Shown one piece after another: positions 1-10,978 of a DNA stretch of 64,000 nt. Below the pieces are notes generated by a model. The model searched no databases. It was given only the letters and a program-made list of their open reading frames with translations, and was not told where the DNA came from. The first letter of the stretch is position 1. Every line of letters starts with the position of its first letter. The stretch is from Viola odorata (Eukaryota > Streptophyta > Magnoliopsida > Malpighiales > Violaceae), in assembly GCA_963691705.1 (NCBI GenBank), contig OY829545.1, forward strand, positions 37,683,475 through 37,747,474, written 5' to 3'. Position numbers and translations under genes: made by a program.

Positions 1-253
1 ACCGTCTCGTTGGTGGCGCTGCGGCTTTAATCAAGAGCTTGTAGGTCCTCTTTGGCCAAACCCAGCGGTGTTGACTAGGAGCGAGCTTGATCAAGCTAAC
101 GCTTTGTTGGATAGAAGTACTCGTTATCGCATTCGAGAATTCGCCTCATACAAGCTTCTAAACGAGTGCGTTATGGGTGAGTTTGTCTTTTTCTCCGCCT
201 TTTCCTTCTTTCATCCTTTTATGCTCTCACATATTCCATTATCAGGGGATACT
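1..253 (+). pseudogene. Antisense extra gene 1 of element C, 5' part (off left edge), with intron
   Basis: The frame is open from base 2 with no start in the window, so the gene begins further left. It encodes a basic, helix-rich stretch (about 58 codons, containing ELVGPLWPNPA and YRIREFASYKLL) of the kind seen in plant 'putative gypsy type transposon' proteins (Transposase_28-like). A GTGAGT donor at 177 and a pyrimidine-rich acceptor ending ATTATCAG at 245 define a 69-bp phase-1 intron. The second exon starts at 246 and after eight bases is cut by element A. It resumes at 7914 in the same frame. Not itself an enzyme; function unknown. Confidence 0.5.
177..245 (+). other. Predicted 69-bp intron in antisense gene 1
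   Basis: GTGAGT donor directly after codons for M-G, T-rich body, TTATCAG acceptor. Splicing joins a phase-1 codon and keeps the frame open into 246-253 and, once element A is removed, into 7914 onward. Length and phase match the first intron of the paralogue at 10591-10661. Confidence 0.5.
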
Positions 254-1170
254 TGATGCCAATCCACGCATCCAGGTGCCTTTACCGCCAGCGGGGCCTA
301 TGACTCGAGCCAGAGCTCAAAAGCTTCAAGACCGATTGTCATCTCTCATTCACAAAGAGCTGGAGTCGGAAATGACACGTGAGAAACCTGCACTTAGGGA
401 GAAGACGACGAGAGTAGTGAATCTTCTCACCTTCAGCTTGACCGATGTTGATTCTGCTAGAAACGGCACTTGACCGTTTCACCCAAAACGGCACTTGCCC
501 GTTTTGATCAAAACGGCACTTGTCCGTTTCACTTAGCCGTTGCCGATTCTAGCATCTGTCGCGCTTGCCGATTGCTATACCCGTTCCGTGTTCACACCTG
601 TCTGCTCTTGATGATAACGGCTCCTGTCCGTTTCGCCTAGGGTTGACGCGCGTTGACTATTTTAGCAAGGCTGCGCCTTTCTATTTATTTTAGCTTAATT
701 AATTAAATAGACACTTTAATTAATTAGTTAAGTGTTTTACTTTAGTTAATATTCCTATTTTGGAATTAGGGTTTGCTTGTAACCTATATAAGGAGCCGCT
801 TGGCCTCCTTAGAAACTTGGCTATTATTTGATAAATTGAGATACTCTCTTCAATCTCCGCCCCTTGTTCAAGTCGGTTGAACCTTGTTCTTCTTGAGTCC
901 GCAATACTTAAGTCGTATACAAGTAAATCTTGAAATTGCATTATTGTGTCGTTTATCTTAGTGTGATTCTCACATCGTTGAGTCTAGTCCTAAGAATCCG
1001 ATTCAAGATCCTTGACTTGAAATCGATTAGGGCTCTTAGCACAGGTTAGCTAAGTGGTCTAAGCTCGTACTTGTTGAGTTATCTATCAGTTCTATCTATT
1101 CCGCAGGAAATCCACCTTTGAACAAGATCACAGTTGGTGTTACGCATCCTAAGGAGCCAGGATCGTATCA
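254..1170 (+). repeat. 5' LTR of element A
   Basis: Begins TGATGCCAATCC, ends GGATCGTATCA, 917 bp, nearly identical to 6992-7908. It contains a run of 'AACGGCACTTG.CCGTTT' short repeats (about 470-545), a TATATAAG box at 785-792 and AT-rich inverted motifs (TTAATTAATTA) just upstream. The first 200 bases carry the end of a reading frame that in the 3' copy is the tail of the polyprotein. Confidence 0.95.
785..792 (+). promoter_or_regulatory. TATA box of element A 5' LTR
   Basis: TATATAAG within CCTATATAAGGAGCCGCTTGG. The same block is conserved in the LTR of element E (39334 and 43677), marking the U3/R boundary. Transcription would start roughly 25-35 bases downstream. Confidence 0.7.
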
Positions 1171-1190
1171 GTTGGTAGCGGAGATTAAGG
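1171..1190 (+). other. Primer-binding site of element A
   Basis: GTTGGTAGCGGAG starts immediately after the LTR. The same site follows the 5' LTRs of B (minus strand, near 19305-19324) and E (39712). TGG fits pairing with a tRNA CCA end; the donor tRNA was not identified. Confidence 0.7.
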
Positions 1191-1203
1191 CGTTCAAAGA
1201 TTG

Positions 1204-1753
1204 GTAAGTATCTTATCTTGTTTCCAGTTTTCATTGCTGAAATCGGTGTGTTCTTCAACTCCATTCAAAACCGATTTCTTTGCTGTGCTGGGTTCGTATA
1301 TGTGCAATTTGTCTGTCAAGTCGAAATTGTATTTATATACATAGCTATTGAAGTCCAAATTTGGTGAGAAAGGTCTCGTTTGAAAGCTACACCTGTTAGG
1401 TTTCTGAATCAAAAACAATCAAGCGATTCGGATACCGGAATCAAAAGCTATAGTCGATTTACTAAATTGTGTTTGCTGCCAAATCCTGCACAATTTTTAG
1501 TTGTCGAAATTGAATTTATATATATAGCTACTGCAGTTTCTTTTGAGTGAATAGGAAACCGTAGGGAAGGTGTGTTTGTTGGGCTTCCGAATCAAAAAGA
1601 ATCAATCGATTCGGAGTTCAGAGTAAAAAGTTCTGATCAAAACACTAAATTGTGTTTTGCTGTCAAAAAAAAAAAAAAAAAAAAAAAGGAAAGAAAAGAC
1701 AAAACAGCAACTTCAAAAGAATCAAGAGAAGGTTGCATTAGGTCAAATACAAA

Positions 1754-1810
<57 letters not shown>

Positions 1811-2138
1811 GATTAACTTTATTTGAGTTGTTTCGAGTCGAATAGAGCTTTTCTTTGATTCCTTAATTTTGTCTTCTACTCCACTTGTTATTTGTTTAAT
1901 TGATTGCTCTTGCGATTAATCAAATACCAAGTATCAACGATTGTTTTGAAGCTAGTTGTCCTTGAGAGTCTTCTTGGAAGCTTTTCTTGAATTCTAGAGT
2001 CTCACTGACGCTTGAACATTGCAGGATTTTGAGAAGAATTTTGTGAGATTATTAGAGTGTTTAAAACACGAGAGTAAACACGTGAGGGAGCGCTAGGTTA
2101 GTGCAATTTTACGTTTTCTTTTGTGTTGTGAATTTCAG
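1204..2138 (+). other. Predicted leader intron of element A
   Basis: Donor G/GTAAGTATC lies 33 bases after the LTR end. Acceptor TGTGAATTTCAG lies 12 bases before the gag start at 2151. The same donor and acceptor context occurs at 39745-40566 in element E and, on the minus strand, at 19293-18483 in element B. The 935-bp interval holds no long frame and includes poly(A) and (AT)n tracts. Splicing is inferred, not shown. Confidence 0.5.
1664..1806 (+). repeat. Poly(A) tracts and (AT)n microsatellite in the A leader
   Basis: A run of about 23 A at 1664-1687, another of about 20 A from 1750, then about 18 AT/TA repeats to 1806. The equivalent place in element E (40025-40105) has short A runs and no AT repeat, so the tract expanded in the A lineage. 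Confidence 0.9.
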
Positions 2139-2150
2139 GAAAACTTATAG

Positions 2151-5100
2151 ATGGCTCAGGAAGGAGTACAGCCCGATCTGTCGGCCATGTTGGCTAACAT
2201 AACGGAACAGCTCCGAACCATGACTGAACGACAATTAACTGCCGATGCCAGAATGGCTCGGGTGGAAGCGTTAGCCACCATAAACCCGGTCCATAGAGCA
2301 GCGGAAGATCTACATGACGGGCATATGACCGAACTGTCCGAAGAGGATGACGTCGCTCGTCGACCACAAAATGTGAATCGGCAGCGTGATCTTGCCCGAG
2401 TTCCTCCCAGGCGAATTGCTAGACGTGGGCCACAAGTCCCACAGCCTGATCTGGAAGGAGAACCTGACGGGGGAGAAGGATGGATATATGCTCGGGACGG
2501 ACCGAGAAGGGAGAGAAGGGATGATCGGGGTGGTAGAAGAGATCGGGACGAGGACCGATTGGATGCTAATCTCAACAGCATCAAAATGAAAATACCTCCG
2601 TTTGAGGGTACTGACGACCCTGATGCTTTCCTGACTTGGGAACGGAAAGTCGATGCTATTTTCCTATGCCATAATTATTCGGAGGGTAAGAAGGTTCAGT
2701 TAGCAGCAGTAGAATTCTGTGGGTATGCTAGTCATTGGTGGGAGCAGCTCAACCTGAAGAGAGCCGCCGTTTATGCTGGCCCGATTACTGACTGGGGTGA
2801 GATGAAACAGGCGATGAGACAACGGTTTGTCCCTGCCCACTTTCACCGTGAGCTTCATCAACGGCTTCAAACCTTGAAGCAAGGCAGCAAAGGAGTTGGT
2901 GCCTACTTTAATGAGATGGAGATTGCTTTAGCTCAAGCAAAAATTGCTCGGTTTATTGAGGAACCTGAGGTAACAATGGCTCGGTTTATTGCGGGTTTGA
3001 ATGCAGAGATTGCCGACGCCCTGGAGCTGACGCAATACAATACTCTTGAGGAGATGCTTCACATGGCACAAAAGATTGAGAAGCATCGAAAAGCTAAGAG
3101 TTTTTCTAAGCCTACTGGGTCGACACCTTGGAAGAAGCCGTCTTGGAATAAGGAAGACAGAACGGCTCCTACCGTTCCAAAGACCCCCGCCAGTGCCGTT
3201 ATCCCTTCCAAAACGGCTACTACCAAACCTTACACTCCACCTGTAGATCGGCCAGCCACTAGAGAAATTGTTTGCTTCAAATGCAACGGCCGAGGACACA
3301 AGAAATCGGAGTGTCCGAATAAGAGGGTTTTCATCATCAGGCCGAATGGAGAGGAAGAATCGGATGATGAGCAGGAGGAATCGGACCCTGAGGAAGATGG
3401 TCAGGCCGATTTGGATGACGACTGTCAGAGAGGTGAGCAGGTTCGGTTGCTTGTAATCCGACGGAACCTGAACATACAATCCACCGAAGAAGTGTGTGAT
3501 GAGGAGCAACGCACCAATCTGTTCCATACCCGAGGAGTAATTGATAACAAGGGTTGCTCCATTATTATTGATAACGGAAGTTGCACGAACTGTGCCAGTG
3601 CGCTGATGGTTTATAAGCTGCAATTGCCGACGGTAAAGCATCCGAAACCGTATCGTCTACACTGGATGACGGACGATAACGGTATTAAGGTGACCAAACA
3701 GGTACTTGTTAAGTTTCGTATCGGCAAATACCAAGATGAGGTTCTCTGTGATGTTGTGCCGATGCAAGCAAGCCATATCCTTCTTGGACGACCATGGCAG
3801 TTTGATCGAGAAGCGAATCATGATGGAAAGAGAAACCTCTACAAGTTGGTTAAGGATGGCCAGAAATTCACCTTGGCACCGTTAACACAAGCTGAAGTGT
3901 TTGAGGATCAGCAATGGCTTGCTAAGTCACATGCTGAATATGAAATTGCAAAACAGCTTGCGAGAGAAAAAGAAGGTTTGAGTGTGAAAAATAGAGAGGG
4001 AAACACCGAGAGTGTGAGCCTCAAACATTCGCATGAAAACAACAAGCATGCAGAGGGCGAGTGTAAACATTCGCATGAAAACAGCAAGCATGCAGAGGGA
4101 GAGTGTAAACATTCGCACGAAAAGAGTAAGCGTGCTGCGAGTGGCATTGAGAGAAAAGGAGAGGTCAATAAAAAGAAATTGAGCGTATATGCCAAGGGAA
4201 GCGATGTGAGGAGAGCACTGATTTCTCATAACAACTGTTTTGACGCTAGCCGTCCTCTTCTTCTAATCCGTTTTCGCTCTTATTGTTTAACCTCCACTGG
4301 AACGGAACGGCCACATACCGTTCTGATTCGTATTTCGTCTCTCTTACAGGAATTTGATGACGTACTGCCCGAAGAAATGCTGCCTGGCTTGCCTCCACTC
4401 CGTGGCATAGAACATCAGATCGACTTTATTCCTGGATCGGCAATTCCACATCGGCCAGCTTACCGATCCAATCCAGAGGAGACCAAGGAACTGCAACGGC
4501 AAGTGGACGATTTGCTTGCGCGTGGGTATGTTCGGGAGAGTCTGTCTCCATGTACCATTCCAGTCATTCTCGTTCCAAAGAAGGATGGATCGTGGCGCAT
4601 GTGTGTTGATTGTCGAGCAGTCAACAAAATCACTGTAAAGTATCGCCATCCCATCCCTCGATTGGATGATATGTTAGATGAATTAAGTGGTAGTAGAGTA
4701 TTTTCTAAAATTGATTTAATGAGTGGCTACCACCAAATTCGCATGAAAGAAGGGGATGAATGGAAAACTGCTTTTAAAACTAAGTATGGTTTATATGAAT
4801 GGATGGTTATGCCGTTTGGCTTGACTAATGCTCCTAGCACCTTTATGAGGTTAATGAACCATGTACTTCGGCACTTAATTGGCAAATTTGTTGTAGTTTA
4901 TTTTGATGATATCCTAATCTATAGCAAAACATTTGATGAGCATGTTTTCCATCTTAGGGAAGTTTTTCTAACACTTCGTAAGCAGAAATTATATGCTAAA
5001 CCTAGTAAGTGTTCCTTTGCAATGGAACAAGTTGGTTTTCTTGGTTTCATCGTGAGTGCAGATGGCATTAAAGTGGATGAAGAGAAGATCCGTGCGATTC

Positions 5101-6653
5101 GAGAATGGCCAACGCCGAAGGCCGTTACCGATGTGAGATCGTTCCATGGATTGGCGAGCTTCTATCGGCGTTTTGTAAAGGATTTTAGCACCATTGCTGT
5201 TCCGTTGAATGATTTAACTAAAAAGAATGTTACTTTCAGGTGGGAACAACAGCAGGAGGAGGCGTTTGATACCCTCAAGGAACGGCTGTGTGCCGCTCCC
5301 GTGCTAGCTTTGCCCAATTTCAACAAAGCGTTTGAGATAGAGTGTGACGCCAGCGGTTTAGGCATCGGTGCCGTTCTGATGCAGGAGAAACGGCCGATTG
5401 CCTTCTTCAGTGAGAAACTCAAGGATGCTCAACTCCGATATCCGACCTATGACAAGGAGTTCTATGCCCTTGTCCGAGCATTGGAGACATGGCAACACTA
5501 CCTGATGCCGCGAGAGTTCATCATCCACACTGACCATTTGAGCTTGAAGTACCTCAAAGGACAAGGGAAGCTCAATCGGCGACATGCCGTTTGGATGGAG
5601 TTTATTGAGGCTTTCCCTTATCACATTCAGTACAAGCAAGGTAAAGAGAATGTTGTTGCTGATGCGTTGTCACGCAGGTATGCATTAATTACTTCTCTTA
5701 ATGCCAAGTTTCTTGGGTTTTCACATATTATAGAACTCTATGCTGCCGATTCTGATTTTGGTGATATCTATATGCATGGCGTCTCTATTTCTGGTTCTAA
5801 ATTCTTTAAGCAAGAGGGATATTTATTTAAGGGAAAACAATTGTGCATCCCTCATTGTTCTCTTCGTGAATTACTTGTGCATGAAGCCCATAGTGGTGGT
5901 CTGACGGGTCACTTTGGCGTGACTAAAACTTTAGATGTCTTGCATGATCATTTTTATTGGCCTCACATGAAACGCGATGTAGTCCGCATAATTGCTAGGT
6001 GTTTGACTTGTCGTAGAGCCAAATCTAAATCTGCTGGTCATGGCGAATACATGCCGTTACCTGTTCCTTCTCATCCTTGGACCGATCTGTCCATGGATTT
6101 TGTTGTGGGGCTGCCTCGGTCTAAGAATGGAAAGGATAGTGTCTTTGTTGTGGTGGACAGATTTTCGAAGATGTCCCACTTTATTGCCTGTTCGACTACT
6201 TGTGATGCTACTCAGATTGCTGATTTATTCTTTCGTGAAGTAGTCCGTTTGCATGGTGTTCCTTTGACTATTGTGAGTGATAGGGATACTAAGTTTCTTA
6301 GTCATTTTTGGCGTGTCTTGTGGAAGAAGCTTGGTACTAAATTGTTGTATTCTACTTCTTATCACCCACAAACGGATGGTCAGACAGAGGTTGTGAATCG
6401 TACTCTTGGTTCACTTTTACGCACGTTAGTTCGTAAGCATGTTTCTACTTGGGTTGATCATTTACCGTTTATTGAATTTGCTTACAACCGTGCTGTTCAT
6501 TCAACTACTCATTACTCACCGTTTGAACTTGTGTATGGATTTAATCCTAGAACTGTTTTGGATTTGACTCCTTTACCTCTGAGTGATGTTGTTAGTTTAG
6601 ATGGTGCACAGAAGGCTGAATTTGTCAAGCAATTACATGCTACGGCAAAATAG
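2151..6653 (+). CDS. gag-pol: Gag-pol polyprotein of element A (to the nonsense codon)
   Basis: A 1500-codon frame starting at ATG 2151, 12 bases after the predicted leader acceptor. Order (approximate residues): gag core 144-310 ([18 protein letters not shown]); zinc knuckle C-x2-C-x4-H-x4-C near 373; retropepsin with DNGSCTN near 473; a lysine/histidine/glutamate linker with three 39-base repeats (HSHEN.KHAEGE) near 624-663; reverse transcriptase from about 757 with YFDDIL near 916; RNase H with [10 protein letters not shown] near 1060; integrase with an H-H-C-C finger (1240-1285) and D, D, E catalytic residues near 1313, 1376 and 1411. It copies RNA to cDNA and inserts it, acting in the capsid particle and nucleus. 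A TAG at 6651-6653 stops the frame; the same frame reopens at once (6654-7211), so this is one mutation from continuous. Confidence 0.92.
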   Translation: MAQEGVQPDLSAMLANITEQLRTMTERQLTADARMARVEALATINPVHRAAEDLHDGHMTELSEEDDVARRPQNVNRQRDLARVPPRRIARRGPQVPQPDLEGEPDGGEGWIYARDGPRRERRDDRGGRRDRDEDRLDANLNSIKMKIPPFEGTDDPDAFLTWERKVDAIFLCHNYSEGKKVQLAAVEFCGYASHWWEQLNLKRAAVYAGPITDWGEMKQAMRQRFVPAHFHRELHQRLQTLKQGSKGVGAYFNEMEIALAQAKIARFIEEPEVTMARFIAGLNAEIADALELTQYNTLEEMLHMAQKIEKHRKAKSFSKPTGSTPWKKPSWNKEDRTAPTVPKTPASAVIPSKTATTKPYTPPVDRPATREIVCFKCNGRGHKKSECPNKRVFIIRPNGEEESDDEQEESDPEEDGQADLDDDCQRGEQVRLLVIRRNLNIQSTEEVCDEEQRTNLFHTRGVIDNKGCSIIIDNGSCTNCASALMVYKLQLPTVKHPKPYRLHWMTDDNGIKVTKQVLVKFRIGKYQDEVLCDVVPMQASHILLGRPWQFDREANHDGKRNLYKLVKDGQKFTLAPLTQAEVFEDQQWLAKSHAEYEIAKQLAREKEGLSVKNREGNTESVSLKHSHENNKHAEGECKHSHENSKHAEGECKHSHEKSKRAASGIERKGEVNKKKLSVYAKGSDVRRALISHNNCFDASRPLLLIRFRSYCLTSTGTERPHTVLIRISSLLQEFDDVLPEEMLPGLPPLRGIEHQIDFIPGSAIPHRPAYRSNPEETKELQRQVDDLLARGYVRESLSPCTIPVILVPKKDGSWRMCVDCRAVNKITVKYRHPIPRLDDMLDELSGSRVFSKIDLMSGYHQIRMKEGDEWKTAFKTKYGLYEWMVMPFGLTNAPSTFMRLMNHVLRHLIGKFVVVYFDDILIYSKTFDEHVFHLREVFLTLRKQKLYAKPSKCSFAMEQVGFLGFIVSADGIKVDEEKIRAIREWPTPKAVTDVRSFHGLASFYRRFVKDFSTIAVPLNDLTKKNVTFRWEQQQEEAFDTLKERLCAAPVLALPNFNKAFEIECDASGLGIGAVLMQEKRPIAFFSEKLKDAQLRYPTYDKEFYALVRALETWQHYLMPREFIIHTDHLSLKYLKGQGKLNRRHAVWMEFIEAFPYHIQYKQGKENVVADALSRRYALITSLNAKFLGFSHIIELYAADSDFGDIYMHGVSISGSKFFKQEGYLFKGKQLCIPHCSLRELLVHEAHSGGLTGHFGVTKTLDVLHDHFYWPHMKRDVVRIIARCLTCRRAKSKSAGHGEYMPLPVPSHPWTDLSMDFVVGLPRSKNGKDSVFVVVDRFSKMSHFIACSTTCDATQIADLFFREVVRLHGVPLTIVSDRDTKFLSHFWRVLWKKLGTKLLYSTSYHPQTDGQTEVVNRTLGSLLRTLVRKHVSTWVDHLPFIEFAYNRAVHSTTHYSPFELVYGFNPRTVLDLTPLPLSDVVSLDGAQKAEFVKQLHATAK

Positions 6654-7211
6654 AATATTGAGCGAATGAATGAGAAGCTTATGCAGAAACGGAACGATGG
6701 CCGACAGCTAGTGACGTTCCAGGTGGGCGATTGGGTCTGGTTGCATATGCGCAAGGAGCGTTTTCCTGACCAACGCCGCGGCAAGCTATCTCCTAGAGGA
6801 GACGGACCGTTCCAGATTGTTGAGAAGATCAACAACAACGCCTATAAACTGGCGTTGCCGAGTGAGTACGGTGCCGTTAGCTCTACTTTCAATGTTTCTG
6901 ACTTAGTTTTGTTTGATACAGATGACGAATATGGACTTGCTGCTGATGCCGATTCGGATTCGAGGGCGAATCCTTCCGAAGGGGGAGGGAATGATGCGAA
7001 TCCACGCATCCAGGTGCCTTTACCGCCAGCGGGGCCTATGACTCGAGCCAGAGCTCAAAAGCTTCAAGACCGATTGTCATCTCTCATTCACAAAGAGCTG
7101 GAGTCGGAAATGACACGTGAGAAAGCTGCACTTAGGGAGAAGACAACGAGAGTAGTGAATCTTCTCACCTTCAGCTTGACCGATGTTGATTCTGCTAGAA
7201 ACGGCACTTGA
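6654..7211 (+). CDS. Integrase C-terminal tail of element A, running into the 3' LTR
   Basis: Same frame as 2151-6653, separated only by the TAG at 6651. It encodes the integrase C-terminal fold ([30 protein letters not shown]), then an acidic linker and an SEGGGND stretch encoded by the polypurine tract. About 73 residues more lie inside the 3' LTR (PAGPMTRARAQKLQDRL), ending at 7211, 220 bases into the LTR. There is no classical chromodomain; in the CRM clade this position carries the targeting 'CR' motif, which I infer here. An internal ATG at 6666 could start a separate product, but there is no sign that it does. Confidence 0.8.
   Translation, partial: NIERMNEKLMQKRNDGRQLVTFQVGDWVWLHMRKERFPDQRRGKLSPRGDGPFQIVEKINNNAYKLALPSEYGAVSSTFNVSDLVLFDTDDEYGLAADADSDSRANPSEGGGNDANPRIQVPLPPAGPMTRARAQKLQDRLSSLIHKELESEMTREKAALREKTTRVVNLLTFSLTDVDSARNGT
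6975..6991 (+). other. Polypurine tract of element A
   Basis: CCGAAGGGGGAGGGAA immediately precedes the 3' LTR (TG at 6992). It is also translated, as part of the polyprotein. Equivalent tracts precede the 3' LTRs of B, E and G. Confidence 0.85.
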
Positions 7212-7908
7212 CCGTTTCACCCAAAACGGCACTTGCCCGTTTTGATCAAAACGGCACTTGTCCGTTTCACTTAGCCGTTGCCGATTCTAGCATCTGTCGC
7301 GCTTGCCGATTGCTATACCCGTTCCGTGTTCACACCTGTCTGCTCTTGATGATAACGGCTCCTGTCCGTTTCGCCTAGGGTTGACGCGCGTTGACTATTT
7401 TAGCAAGGCTGCGCCTTTCTATTTATTTTAGCTTAATTAATTAAATAGACACTTTAATTAATTAGTTAAGTGTTTTACTTTAGTTAATATTCCTATTTTG
7501 GAATTAGGGTTTGCTTGTAACCTATATAAGGAGCCGCTTGGCCTCCTTAGAAACTTGGCTGTTATTTGATAAATTGAGATACTCTCTTCAATCTCCGCCC
7601 CTTGTTCAAGTCGGTTGAACCTTGTTCTTCTTGAGTCCGCAATACTTAAGTCGTATACAAGTAAATCTTGGAATTGCATTATTGTGTCGTTTATCTTAGT
7701 GTGATTCTCACATCGTTGAGTCTAGTCCTAAGAATCCGATTCAAGATCCTTGACTTGAAATCGATTAGGGCTCTTAGCACAGGTTAGCTAAGTGGTCTAA
7801 GCTCGTACTTGTTGAGTTATCTATCAGTTCTATCTATTCCGCAGGAAATCCACCTTTGAACAAGATCACAGTTGGTGTTACGCATCCTAAGGAGCCAGGA
7901 TCGTATCA
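6992..7908 (+). repeat. 3' LTR of element A
   Basis: TGATGCGAATCC...GGATCGTATCA, same length (917 bp) as the 5' LTR with about five substitutions and no indel seen. TATATAAG at 7523-7530. Followed by target duplicate ATACT at 7909-7913. The first 220 bases are the last codons of the polyprotein. Confidence 0.95.
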
Positions 7909-7913
7909 ATACT

Positions 7914-9210
7914 GATGGGCAGCCCTTAGGGGGAACTAACGCCCCTTTGAATGTGATGCCGCTCAGAACTATGCCGGCCTCCCCTCCTTCCCCATGCTCC
8001 GGTCCTCGAGGCGCTCCTCCCAAAAGGGGACAAACAAAGACAGTCGCTGGGAGGGGGCGAGGGCGCGTTATCTCCGCGCGAGCTTCCCGCTTTATCTATA
8101 ATTGGCTGCCTCCTCGTCAGGGGAGAATAAATATAAGTCGGCCTGTGACTCAGCTAGTTGATAGTGACGATAGCAGCCAAAGCGAAGATGCGGATGCCAA
8201 GCCAGACCTTTATCATGCCTCCTCGCTTCAGCGAAAGAAATTGAGGAGCGCCTCGACTTTGATGGGTAGGCTACCGGGACTTCTTCTGATCATGTTGTCG
8301 CAAGGGTTGCCGCAGCGTCTACCGCTTCTTCTTCAGCAAGAATTAGTTGCTGACGCGCCGACGGTCTGTCCCCCTACCGCTGCTACAGTCTCGTTGGTGA
8401 TAGATTCTCCTCCGCCGCCTAACGCTCCTGACTCTACCATCTCTCAATTTATTCCTGACGTTGCGACAATGACTTCTCCAACTTCTAAACTACCGCTCAC
8501 GGCTCTTCCTCAATTGTTTTTTACTTCTATCTCCGAGGTGAGTAATAAAGGTTCTCCTCCGACTCCGATGATCAATCTCTCTCCTAATGGGCCTAAAGGG
8601 ACTCCGCGCTATCGCATGGACCTGACGGGCTTTGGCTTCAACAGCCTCCGTGCTACAGGAGTAGAAAATCCCTTCTCAAGGGACGAGTTTACCGCGTATT
8701 TGATAGGAGAAATGATGCGTTCTTCTTCAGAGAAAGAGAAATTTCTTCAGCTTTTCCTGGAGGATCGCTGCAGGCATGCTGTGAATGATTCTCTCGATAT
8801 CTTCAGCCCGCGCCATGTGTGCTCAGAAGGTGCAGCTTGATCAATCCTTAGAACAGACGGGGTTGCTGGCGCATCTTTACAACGATTCTCAGAGGGAACT
8901 GAGTAGAGAAAAGTCCAAAGGGAAAGCGATAGCCGATGTTCTGAAGGCGGAGTTAGCTTTGGAAAGAGAGAAGAATCTTCTTCTTCATGAAGAGATGCTG
9001 GCTCGAGACGAGGAATTTTCTAGGCTTCCACTAAAGATGGAGCTTTGGAAGAAGAAAGTCCTGGAGGCCCTCACTTCTGGGCTTGCTGCCCGTTTTGGGA
9101 GCAGTTCCTTCAATCCGACTGATGTTGTTGATTGTGTTTCTACCATAATAGACAAAGTAAATAAAGATGGAAATGATGCGTCTTCCTCCGGGGGAGAGAA
9201 AATCTGGTGA
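7914..9210 (+). pseudogene. Antisense extra gene 1 of element C, 3' part
   Basis: Continues the exon begun at 246: removing element A and one ATACT leaves an unbroken join (codons G-D-T-D-G-Q-P). First come about 300 residues rich in Pro, Ser and Thr to a stop at 8838. In another frame from about 8800 to 9210 there is a charged, heptad-like helical segment (KAELALEREKNLLLHEEMLA), probably a coiled coil, so a frameshift near 8800 separates the two halves. The architecture (Transposase_28-like N-part, low-complexity middle, coiled-coil end) equals that of the gene at 9867-12318. No enzymatic motif seen. Any longer product is disrupted by element A. Confidence 0.5.
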
Positions 9211-9866
9211 CGGTTGCGGTGGCATGCAACGACTTTTCTCTTTGATTGTTGTCCTCTCTGTCTGTATTTATTCTTCAATTTATCACTCACTTTTCCCGAA
9301 AACATTTATCATTTGCTATTCTTGTTATAAGGCTGACGCTTTCACTGTTATTGATGTTTTTCCCTCAAATGCTGGGTTTGTCGTATTACCGATGTTACTT
9401 GCACTGCCGCGCTATTTCGTGAGATTGCGTGTCAGAGTTGATGCTGCTTTTCAGAGCATTAAATGCTTATGAATCCCCTCATTGATACGATCAAAAAATG
9501 ATGATGAGAAAGGACACGTGTCTTTCTTATGGTGAAGCGTTTGAGATGGGCAGCTTCTAGGGAATAGCGGGGATTGAAGCGTTCTTCTTTTGAAGTTGTG
9601 TCCTTCGAGCGTGTCGCGCCCTTTCATTGCGCCATCTCACCATGTGTCAGTTGCTAACTGGTCACACCCTTTCAACCCCTTTTAGGGTTATATATTGTTT
9701 TTCTCCCCATATCTTTTTCTTTTTTATCTCTTTCCCCGCTCATTGCTTCCTTCTGAAAATAACTCATGCCGTTTCTTCTTCTTCGCTCTAGGATTCTTGA
9801 GATTTCTTTTACGAAGGTACACACATTACTTCCTTCTTTTATTTTCTTTTTCCTTTTTTACTAGCT
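9211..9866 (+). other. Spacer between antisense genes 1 and 2, with candidate promoter
   Basis: No supported gene. The left half is T-rich and probably 3' UTR of gene 1. The right half holds TATATATT at 9689-9696, 170 bases before the gene 2 start, followed by a CT-rich stretch typical of a plant 5' UTR. Confidence 0.4.
9689..9696 (+). promoter_or_regulatory. Candidate TATA box for antisense gene 2
   Basis: GGGTTATATATTG, with a pyrimidine-rich leader between it and ATG 9867. Orientation is plus, opposite to the C gag-pol. Confidence 0.35.
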
Positions 9867-10590
9867 ATGGCTAAGACCTCTTCTTTAAAATCTGCCGGGG
9901 GAGAAAGTTCCCAAAAATCTGCTGGGGAGCAGAAGATCAGTGACACCCCCACTTGTCTTTACACCTTGCCCTTAGTTCATCGTTGTTTGTCTGGTTTCAA
10001 TGTTCGGTTTCCTCAGGGCTATTCTACTAGTGTCGCCACTGACCCTCTTCGTCTTAATAGTACATTGCCTGATAATAGTAGGATATTGTATGCTAAACTG
10101 TTTGATCATGGGTTTCGGCTTCCCCTTGACCCACTTGTAAAACTGTTGTTGGCCGATTCTGACTTGAATCCGGCCCAACTGAGTCCTAACGCAATTTGCG
10201 TTGTTAGCGCTTTTGCAGCGCTGTACAGATTCAAAGGGATTGAGTCCCCTTCATTAGCGCTACTTCATGATATTTTCTAGTTGTATTCCCACAAGGGGGT
10301 AATATCGATATCACCCCGCTATGATGATGACTCGCTGAAGCCCTTTACTTGGAAACTTATGGGTATCGAGTCTTCCATTCCTCGTTGGAAAGAAGACTTT
10401 TTCGTTGTTATCCTGCCCGAGCCTTTGTGGAGAACTGGCTTTAACGAGGAAATCAAAAATGAGGCCTGGGGTAGCAGAAAGCCACTCTCCGATCCGGAAG
10501 ATGGTTGTTTAAAAATGCTGCTCCAGATGGACTTCAGTGTTGACACTCGTAAAGTGGCAAACGGAGTGGCAGTTCCAGATTGTAGAATGG

Positions 10591-10661
10591 GTGAACGTTT
10601 GCCCTTACTATCTCATGCTGCTGGGAAATGCTAACGCTAACATTTTTTCATGACTGTGCAG
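10591..10661 (+). other. Predicted intron 1 of antisense gene 2
   Basis: GTGAAC donor after M-G codons (phase 1), branch-like CTAAC, acceptor GACTGTGCAG. The same phase and M-G context as the intron at 177-245. Confidence 0.5.
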
Positions 10662-10978
10662 TGGTTCCGCCTGGTTGGGAGCCTGAATATATTCGGAGAA
10701 AAAGGAGGAGGGAGCAAGCGCGAAGAGCCCAGGCTGCCGCTGCCGCTGCTGCTGAAGGTGAGGCTATCGGTGTTACTTTGGTCAGGCCACCTTCTCAAGG
10801 AGTTGCCGCCACCGCCAGTGCTGTTGAGACGTCGTCTTCGCGGGTGCATGTTACGAGAAGGAAAAGAAGTAAAAAGGCAGTCGCCATACCTCCTGCCCTT
10901 TCCCAGGCTACCGCGTCTCCAGAAGTGTCTGCTGGTCAAATTCCTATCGAAATTCCCTTAGCTTCTCCTTCTGACCAG

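Larger units (their letters stand above)
254..7908 (+). mobile_element. Element A: young full-length CRM-like Ty3-gypsy chromovirus
   Basis: Complete LTR retrotransposon: 917-bp LTRs (254-1170 and 6992-7908) with TG...CA ends, 5-bp target duplication ATACT (249-253 and 7909-7913), primer site just after the 5' LTR, polypurine tract just before the 3' LTR, and one long gag-pol frame between them. I count about five differences between the LTRs, so insertion was recent. The RT and integrase motifs, the lack of a classical chromodomain and the coding frame running into the 3' LTR all point to the CRM (centromeric) clade. It lies in an exon of antisense gene 1 of element C and disrupts it. One nonsense codon interrupts pol. 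Confidence 0.93.

Noticed and set aside
1572..1845. Lys/Ile-Tyr repeat peptides around 1.6-1.8 kb
   Set aside because: Translations of poly(A) and (AT)n microsatellites within the predicted leader intron.
2156..2584. 142-codon minus-strand frame opposite the A gag start
   Set aside because: Arg/Ser-rich shadow of the sense gag codons; no motif and a better-supported frame on the other strand.
2928..3641. 237-codon minus-strand frame in A
   Set aside because: Complement of gag/zinc knuckle/protease coding; composition is that of an antisense shadow.
8266..8336. A 71-bp GT-AG interval in antisense gene 1 as a further intron
   Set aside because: Splicing would lead straight into a stop, and the unspliced frame is open across it.
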